A DNA stretch of 47,189 nt from Candidatus Ozemibacter sibiricus (GTDB lineage Bacteria; Muiribacteriota; Ozemobacteria; Ozemobacterales; Ozemobacteraceae), in assembly GCA_003327425.1 (NCBI GenBank), contig QOQW01000033.1, positions 1 to 47,189 of the forward strand, written 5' to 3'. Under the pieces are notes generated by a model, which was given only the letters and a program-made list of their open reading frames with translations, did not search any database and was not told where the DNA came from. Positions 42,071 to 47,189 of this stretch are shown one piece after another. The position numbers and the translations under genes are program-made. The stretch's first letter is position 1, and every line of letters starts with the position of its first letter.

Positions 42071-45000
42071 ATGCCAGTCTCTCGACCCCTGGTGTTCGTG
42101 TTGTTCATCGCCATGCTCTCGACCGTTCTGGGGGCGAATGCCGACGTCGGCTCTCCTACCGTGCACCCCTCGGATCCTCCTGCCTCATCACCTCTCCCCG
42201 GCTTCGTGCGAATCCATTACCAGAGAACCGACGACGCGTATGATCGATGGGGACTGTGGCTGTGGGATGACGTACGGAGCCCTTCGAGTCCGTGGCCGAG
42301 CGGGGCGCAACCCTTCACCGGGCGCGACGCCTTCGGCGCCTGGGCCGACGTACCTCTTGCCGCCCATCCCCGGAAGATCGGATTTCTGATCATCGATCGC
42401 ACCACCGGCGACAAAGAGGGTGGCAACAAAGGCGCCATCCTACAGGCGGGCATTTCCCATCTGTACGTGAAAGAAGGCGACGATCGGGTCTATCTTTCGC
42501 CCGAGCTGCGGGTGACCCCCGCCCTGCAGGCGGCGACCGTCATCGGCACGGGCACGGTTCGGGTGTTGATCGCCGATGCGGCGGCGCTCGGCGATGCCTC
42601 GCCGGCGCCCGGGCTCGCTCTCACCGACGTGCATGGCCGGACGGTTCCAGTGACCGAGGTCATCGCCTCCGGCCCAGATACTTTCGTGGTCAAGGGGGAG
42701 TTCGCGCTGGCGTCTGACACGCCGCTGACCGTTTCCTATGAAGGGAAAAGCGTAACGGCTCCCCTGGCCTGGCAGGTGATCGACGAACTCTATGCCTACG
42801 ACGGCAACGACCTGGGCTGCATCTGGCACCATGGGCAGGCGCATCTCGCCCTCTGGGCGCCGCTGGCCACGCGCGTCGACCTCATCGTCTTCGACCGCCA
42901 CGATCAGACCCGCGAAGTGGGCAGGATGCCCCTGACGCGCACCGACCGCGGCGTGTGGCGCGCCGTGGTCATCCCGGGGGCGCTCCGCCCGCCCGGGCCA
43001 CCGGCGCCCGAGCCTGCTGCCGCCCCGAGGGGTGGCCTTCCCGAAGGCCAGGGGGCCCACCCCGATGGGAACCTCGGTTCTCCGGCGACCAGCCTCGCCA
43101 GTCCTACCGACCCTGCTGGCCTCAACACCGCAATGGCTCCCGCCCCCGCCTTCGATTCGTCTTCTCTCGGCACCGCGACGACCAGCGCCCCTCCAGGCTC
43201 GGAGGCACTGGCGCTCGGCTCGGCCGTTCCCCCTACGGCGAACGCCACGCCACCGAGCCATCAAGCCGATCAGGGGCACTCCTCGACCGGCGACAACCGC
43301 CCCTCTGCCGTTGAACCACCGGCCCCGCCGTCTCCGCCTCCCCCGCCGCCGCCACCGCCGCCGGCCGACATCCGCGGCTATTTCTACCAGTTCGAGGTGA
43401 CCAACCCGGGCCGCCCTCCCAAGCGCGTGCTCGACCCCTACGCCCGCTCGATGGCGCCGGTCACGGTCGATCCGACGGGGGCTTCGCCGGGCCCGAGCGG
43501 CGATTGGGTGGGCAAGGCGGCCTTCGTCGACCCTGATGCGATCGGCCCAGAGCCTTCCCCGGCCCGCCTCGAAGGCTATGCGAAACGCGAAGATGCCATC
43601 ATCTACGAAGTGCATGTGCGCGACTTCACGTCCGACCCCAATATCGCCGGCGAGCTGAAAGCGCGGTGGGGCTCGTTCGCCGCTTTCCGCGAACGGCTGG
43701 GGTATCTCAAAGATCTCGGTGTGACTCACATCCAGCTGTTGCCGGTCATGGCCTGGTATTTCGGCGACGAGACGCGCATGCACGAGCGCGAACTCGAGTG
43801 GTCGACCCGCGGCAACCAGTACAACTGGGGCTACGACCCGCAGTCGTATTTCTCGCTCGACGGGGCGTATTCCGAACGCCCGGAAGATCCCGAGCTGCGC
43901 ATTGCGGAATTCAAAGAGCTGGTCGATGCGATCCACGCCGCCGGGATGGGCGTCATTCTCGACGTGGTCTACACCCACATGGCGAAGGCCGATTTCCTCG
44001 ACGATATCGTGCCCGACTACTTCTTCTTCAAAGATCCGCGCGGGACCCTGCTGGGCGACTTTGGCAACAACCTCGCCACCAATCGGAAGATGGCGGCCAA
44101 GCTGATCACCGACTCGGTGGCCTACTGGTTCCGACAGTACAAGATCGACGGCATGCGCTGGGACATGATGGGCGACGCCACCCGCGACGCCGTGGAACAA
44201 GCCTATGCCGTGGCGGCCGCCATCAACCCGCGCGCTTTGTTCCTGGGCGAGGGATGGCGCACCTTCAAAGGGCATCTCGAGGATCCCGCCCTGGCGGGGC
44301 TGGGCGCCGACCAGGACTGGATGGCCCACACCGACCGCGTCGGCGTCTTTTCCGATGAATTCCGCAACGAGCTGAAATCAGGCTTCGGTTGCGAGGGGCA
44401 ACCCCGGTTCCTGACGGGCGGGCCGCGCGATCTGGGGCGGCTGTTCAACGCCCTCAAGGCGCAGCCCTCGAACACCCCGAGCACCGCGCCCGGCGATATG
44501 GTGCAGTACATCGAGGCCCACGACAACCTCACCCTGCACGACGTCATCGCCCAGGCCATCCGCAAAGACCCGGAGGTGCCGGCCCACCAGCTCGAGATCC
44601 AGCGCCGGATCAGGCTCGGCAATGCCATGGTGCTGCTGGCGCAGGGCACCGCCTTCCTGCATGCCGGGCAGGAATGGGGACGCACCAAGCAATGGCTCGG
44701 CCCCGGCCGGCCCGAGCAGAAGTTCCATACATTCGTCGATGCGGCCGGCCAGCCGTTCCGGCATCCGTATTTCATCTATGACTCGTATGATTCGTCTGAT
44801 GCCGTCAATCGCTTCGACTGGACGCGCGCCACCGATGCCGCCCGCTTCCCCGAGCAGGCGACGACGCGAGCCTTCACCCGCGGACTGATCGCCCTGCGCC
44901 GGTCGAGCGACGCCTTCCGGCTCGGCAGCAAAGAGCAGGTCGACCGCCAGGTCATCCGCCTCGAAGCGCCCGAACTGGCGGCAGAAGATCTCGTCCTGGC

Positions 45001-45226
45001 CTGGCGCTGCACCGCCACCACCGGCGAGACCTACCGCATCTTCGTCAATGCCGACACCCGGCCGCGGTCGCTGACACCGCCGGCAAGCGATCTGCCCGCC
45101 GGGCATGACGTGGTGGTCGACGCCACCCGGGCAGGAACCGCCCCGCTGGAGGCGCCCGCCGGCTTCACCATCGAGGGAAGCACGATCACCCTCGACCCGC
45201 TGACCGTGGTGATCTTCCGCCGCTGA
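42071..45226 (+). CDS. pulA: Secreted type I pullulanase (CBM41-CBM48-GH13)
   Basis: Debranching enzyme cutting alpha-1,6 bonds of pullulan, starch or glycogen. The ATG at 42071 (GAGGAGGG upstream) opens on a signal peptide (MPVSRPLVFVLFIAMLSTVL). An alpha-glucan-binding CBM41/PUD domain follows (VRIHYQRTDDAYDRWGLWLW). A CBM48-like domain begins at DLGCIWHHGQ and is interrupted by about 130 Pro/Ala-rich residues. The GH13 barrel has the pullulanase signature YNWGYDP, region I DVVYTH, region II GMRWDMMG (nucleophile Asp), region III FLGEGW (acid/base Glu) and region IV YIEAHDN (third Asp). A C-terminal beta-sandwich completes the 1051 residues. It stands as a single gene after the terminator at 41909-41942. 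Confidence 0.93.
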   Translation: MPVSRPLVFVLFIAMLSTVLGANADVGSPTVHPSDPPASSPLPGFVRIHYQRTDDAYDRWGLWLWDDVRSPSSPWPSGAQPFTGRDAFGAWADVPLAAHPRKIGFLIIDRTTGDKEGGNKGAILQAGISHLYVKEGDDRVYLSPELRVTPALQAATVIGTGTVRVLIADAAALGDASPAPGLALTDVHGRTVPVTEVIASGPDTFVVKGEFALASDTPLTVSYEGKSVTAPLAWQVIDELYAYDGNDLGCIWHHGQAHLALWAPLATRVDLIVFDRHDQTREVGRMPLTRTDRGVWRAVVIPGALRPPGPPAPEPAAAPRGGLPEGQGAHPDGNLGSPATSLASPTDPAGLNTAMAPAPAFDSSSLGTATTSAPPGSEALALGSAVPPTANATPPSHQADQGHSSTGDNRPSAVEPPAPPSPPPPPPPPPPADIRGYFYQFEVTNPGRPPKRVLDPYARSMAPVTVDPTGASPGPSGDWVGKAAFVDPDAIGPEPSPARLEGYAKREDAIIYEVHVRDFTSDPNIAGELKARWGSFAAFRERLGYLKDLGVTHIQLLPVMAWYFGDETRMHERELEWSTRGNQYNWGYDPQSYFSLDGAYSERPEDPELRIAEFKELVDAIHAAGMGVILDVVYTHMAKADFLDDIVPDYFFFKDPRGTLLGDFGNNLATNRKMAAKLITDSVAYWFRQYKIDGMRWDMMGDATRDAVEQAYAVAAAINPRALFLGEGWRTFKGHLEDPALAGLGADQDWMAHTDRVGVFSDEFRNELKSGFGCEGQPRFLTGGPRDLGRLFNALKAQPSNTPSTAPGDMVQYIEAHDNLTLHDVIAQAIRKDPEVPAHQLEIQRRIRLGNAMVLLAQGTAFLHAGQEWGRTKQWLGPGRPEQKFHTFVDAAGQPFRHPYFIYDSYDSSDAVNRFDWTRATDAARFPEQATTRAFTRGLIALRRSSDAFRLGSKEQVDRQVIRLEAPELAAEDLVLAWRCTATTGETYRIFVNADTRPRSLTPPASDLPAGHDVVVDATRAGTAPLEAPAGFTIEGSTITLDPLTVVIFRR

Positions 45227-45320
45227 TCGGAGATCTGAGCCAGGCGGCGGGCGATGTCAACCACCGCAGAAGGAGGATCGATCGACAGGCCCTGCGTAGG
45301 GCTCCGCCCATTCAGTAGGA

Positions 45321-46412
45321 TCAGTAGGACTGGTGGAGCGAATCGGCCGAGGAATCGCCCGCAGAGCCCGGCCCTGGGTCGGTTCGCGGCGGGAGGGGCG
45401 CCGAGCCGAGCTCGCCCGTTTCGATCCCGCCCGAGGAGTGGAGGCGAGCCCGCTGGCGGCCGGTCACCATCGCGCTGTCACGGGCAGTCGAGAGGCGGAG
45501 CCGGCCTTCTTCGAGCTGGACGATCGCCTCGCCGGGCCGGATCTCGACCCGGAACCGAGTGCCCAGAGCTTCGATCTTGCCATAGGGGGTGGTCACCGTG
45601 AACACCGGATGGGCCCCCCGGAAGGTGCAAACCATCGCGCCGGTCTCCAGGCGCAGGCCTTCAGGGCCGGGAATGAATCGAGCCGGCCCCGTCAGGGCGA
45701 TGTCGAGATCGAATCTGTCGAGCGAACCTGCTGGCGCCTGGGCGGGGGCCGTGCCGATCGCCGCGGTCCTCCCTGGCCCTGGGCCGGAGAAGGTACCGGC
45801 CAGCAGAATCGCGCCGTCTTTCACCTCATAGCGCTTCCCGGAGCGCAGGATCCCGGCTTCCCCAGCGAGGAAGGGTTGGCCTTCTTCGAGGAGCCCCTCG
45901 CGACTCGTGCTTGGCGAACCAGACGTCGGTTTCACCACGAAGCGGAACCCCTGCTCGGGCGGGGCCAGGGCGATGTCGGGGGCGGGGACCGAAGAACCCG
46001 AGCGCGACGGCAAGGCCGAGGGGCCGCGCCCGACCCAGAGCACCGCGATCAGCAGCACCGCGGCGCCCAGCCCCGCCATAGCTGGCCAGCCCTGCAGCCA
46101 GCCGGTCAGAGTTTCCCAGAAGGTTGGCGAACCAGAAGTCGAGACCGGGGTGACAGGCACTCCGGCGGGAGTGCCGAGAATCCGGGACATCACACGATCG
46201 ATGCGGGCGGGGGACGGACGATCTTCAGGCCCCGGGCGGCAGGCGTCGGCCACCAGCCCATCGATCCGCCGCATCGCCGCCAGCGTAGCAGCGCATTGGG
46301 AGCACGTTCCGAGGTGGCGTTCCAGGTCGGCCCGCACCGTGGGCGACAGCTCGCCATCGAGATAGGCCTGGAAATCGACCGAGCGGAGACAGGGAGTGCT
46401 TCGTTCCTTCAC
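45321..46412 (-). CDS. Transmembrane anti-sigma factor with FecR-like domain
   Basis: Predicted regulator of the adjacent ECF sigma factor. The cytoplasmic N-terminus carries a zinc anti-sigma motif: ELSPTVRADLERHLGTCSQC with His33, Cys37 and Cys40. A single membrane span lies at about 109-128 (WPAMAGLGAAVLLIAVLWVG). The outer part has a Pro/Ser-rich stretch and a FecR-type beta domain (VTTPYGKIEALGTRFRVEIR; AIVQLEEGRLRL, about 265-320). Start and sigma stop overlap by four bases (ATGA), so they are co-translated. Unlike classical FecR systems no TonB receptor is nearby. 363 residues. Confidence 0.88.
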   Translation of the reverse strand: MKERSTPCLRSVDFQAYLDGELSPTVRADLERHLGTCSQCAATLAAMRRIDGLVADACRPGPEDRPSPARIDRVMSRILGTPAGVPVTPVSTSGSPTFWETLTGWLQGWPAMAGLGAAVLLIAVLWVGRGPSALPSRSGSSVPAPDIALAPPEQGFRFVVKPTSGSPSTSREGLLEEGQPFLAGEAGILRSGKRYEVKDGAILLAGTFSGPGPGRTAAIGTAPAQAPAGSLDRFDLDIALTGPARFIPGPEGLRLETGAMVCTFRGAHPVFTVTTPYGKIEALGTRFRVEIRPGEAIVQLEEGRLRLSTARDSAMVTGRQRARLHSSGGIETGELGSAPLPPRTDPGPGSAGDSSADSLHQSY

Positions 46413-46999
46413 GGCGTAGCCCCCTCGGCGACGAGTTGGGGCCGGGACTCGGGTTCGCCCACGGCCTGTTTCAACAGCTCACGAGCCCGGTAGAGATTGC
46501 CTTTGACGGTGCCCACCGGTTCGGACAGGAAATCGGCCATTTCTTCATAACTGAGATCGAGCGCGTAGCGCATCAGGAACAGCAACCGGAACGACTCGGG
46601 CAACCGAGCCAGGAATTCATCGACGATCATGGCGCCGACCACCCGCTCGCCCGGCCCCGGCAGCCACTGCCGGATCTCGTTCTCGTCATAGGGGGTCACC
46701 ACGACCTGCCGCCCTGTTTTCCGACGGTGCATCAGGGCGGTGTTGACCGCCACGCGGCTCATCCAGGGGCCGAAGGGCCGGGTCTCGTCGAAGGTATCGA
46801 GCGAGGTGAACGCCTGCAGGAAGGCTTCCTGGCAGAGGTCTTCGGCCAGGTCGGGGTCTTTGAGGAAGCGCCGCAAGAGGTTGTGGATGCGCTCCCAGTG
46901 GTTTTCCACCAGGAGCCGGAAGGCGTCCTTCCTACCTCGGCGAACCATCTGTATCGCCTCCTGTTCCGCGGGCACCGGAACGTTCTGACGGTCGGTCAT
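46409..46999 (-). CDS. ECF RNA polymerase sigma factor
   Basis: Sigma70-family group 4 factor. Region 2 contains DAFRLLVENHWERIHNLLRR, DPDLAEDLCQEAFLQAFTSL and the -10 recognition helix RPFGPWMSRVAVNTALMHRR. Region 4 is LPESFRLLFLMRYALDLSYE followed by EMADFLSEPVGTVKGNLYRA. Length of 196 residues is normal; there is no long C-terminal SnoaL-like extension as in ECF41 proteins. It is translationally coupled to its anti-sigma. Upstream on -, a loose TGTCAA...CGTC pair (47061-47066 and 47042-47045) recalls the element found before the duplicated genes, so autoregulation is possible but weakly supported. Confidence 0.93.
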   Translation of the reverse strand: MTDRQNVPVPAEQEAIQMVRRGRKDAFRLLVENHWERIHNLLRRFLKDPDLAEDLCQEAFLQAFTSLDTFDETRPFGPWMSRVAVNTALMHRRKTGRQVVVTPYDENEIRQWLPGPGERVVGAMIVDEFLARLPESFRLLFLMRYALDLSYEEMADFLSEPVGTVKGNLYRARELLKQAVGEPESRPQLVAEGATP

Positions 47000-47083
47000 G
47001 GGCGGGACATCCTGATCAGGCTCTCCCCTCTCTGTTCTTGTGACGATTTCTCTTCCAAGGTTGACACTCTAGCATGGGTACAG

Positions 47084-47189
47084 ATGGCCTTTACCAAGAA
47101 ACATGAGTCGCTGCCGACTCAGGCTCCGAAGTATCTCGAATCTCGTGGCCAGATGGGCTTCCCTCAGGAGGTCGAGGGCAACACGTTTA
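47084..47189 (+). CDS. Possible partial gene running off the window
   Basis: An ATG at 47084 opens a frame without stop to the window end (begins MAFTKKHESLPTQ, later GQMGFPQEVEG). No clear ribosome binding site precedes it, though a TTGACA hexamer lies at 47061-47066. Too short to assign; it may be chance. Confidence 0.3.
   Translation, partial: MAFTKKHESLPTQAPKYLESRGQMGFPQEVEGNTF

Noticed and set aside
1-47189. CRISPR arrays, tRNA or rRNA genes, insertion-sequence ends
   Set aside because: I saw no regularly spaced repeats, no cloverleaf with a convincing T-arm, and no transposase or terminal inverted repeats; visual inspection can miss a tRNA, so a covariance-model scan would settle it.

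Overview
The window is a GC-rich bacterial chromosome segment with dense, mostly intact genes and no rRNA, tRNA or CRISPR array that I could find. Lipoprotein and Sec signal peptides, a periplasmic-type superoxide dismutase, nucleotide-sugar genes and an ECF sigma/FecR-type pair suggest a Gram-negative (diderm) organism. The lineage cannot be fixed from sequence alone; the many large exported proteins of no recognised family would fit a poorly sampled phylum, but that is a guess.

Layout. 0.2-8.7 kb: ftsH, wecB (UDP-GlcNAc 2-epimerase), two exported proteins of unknown function, an EntS-like MFS exporter, a decayed glycosyltransferase and a GDP-mannose 4,6-dehydratase. 8.9-15 kb: a penicillin-acylase-family hydrolase, then a tight + strand run of a membrane PIN-TRAM protein, a CBS-pair protein with a HutP-like C-terminus, and gltX. 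15-19.2 kb: two response regulators without a kinase, an exported Fe-type superoxide dismutase and a metallophosphatase. 19.2-29.6 kb: a 1325-residue helical/propeller protein and a group of envelope proteins, among them a YiiX-like papain-fold lipoprotein divergent from a DUF4105/Lnb-like protein.

29.7-38 kb is an accessory island. It holds a DUF4143 ATPase behind an unusual set of alternating inverted repeats, a 5'-nucleotidase-family protein, a three-gene cassette (a broken small helical gene, a ParA/MinD-like ATPase and a second P-loop NTPase, coupled by ATGA and GTGA overlaps), a VapBC/FitAB-type toxin-antitoxin pair and a dead group II intron reverse-transcriptase fragment. The cassette is the best candidate for an undescribed system.

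38-42 kb is a tandem duplication of a two-gene secreted-protein unit (A1-B1-A2-B2). Each of the four genes carries the same bipartite promoter-like element, TGTCAC(A/G)-N16-(G/T)GTC, 64-70 bases before its start, and three of the four are followed by the same 12-bp GC hairpin. The element resembles ECF sigma promoters, and an ECF sigma/anti-sigma pair lies about 5 kb away, after a large secreted type I pullulanase (42.1-45.2 kb). The window ends in a possible partial gene.

Function names rest on motif recognition by eye; start codons were chosen from ribosome binding sites where visible. Identity percentages are estimates by eye.
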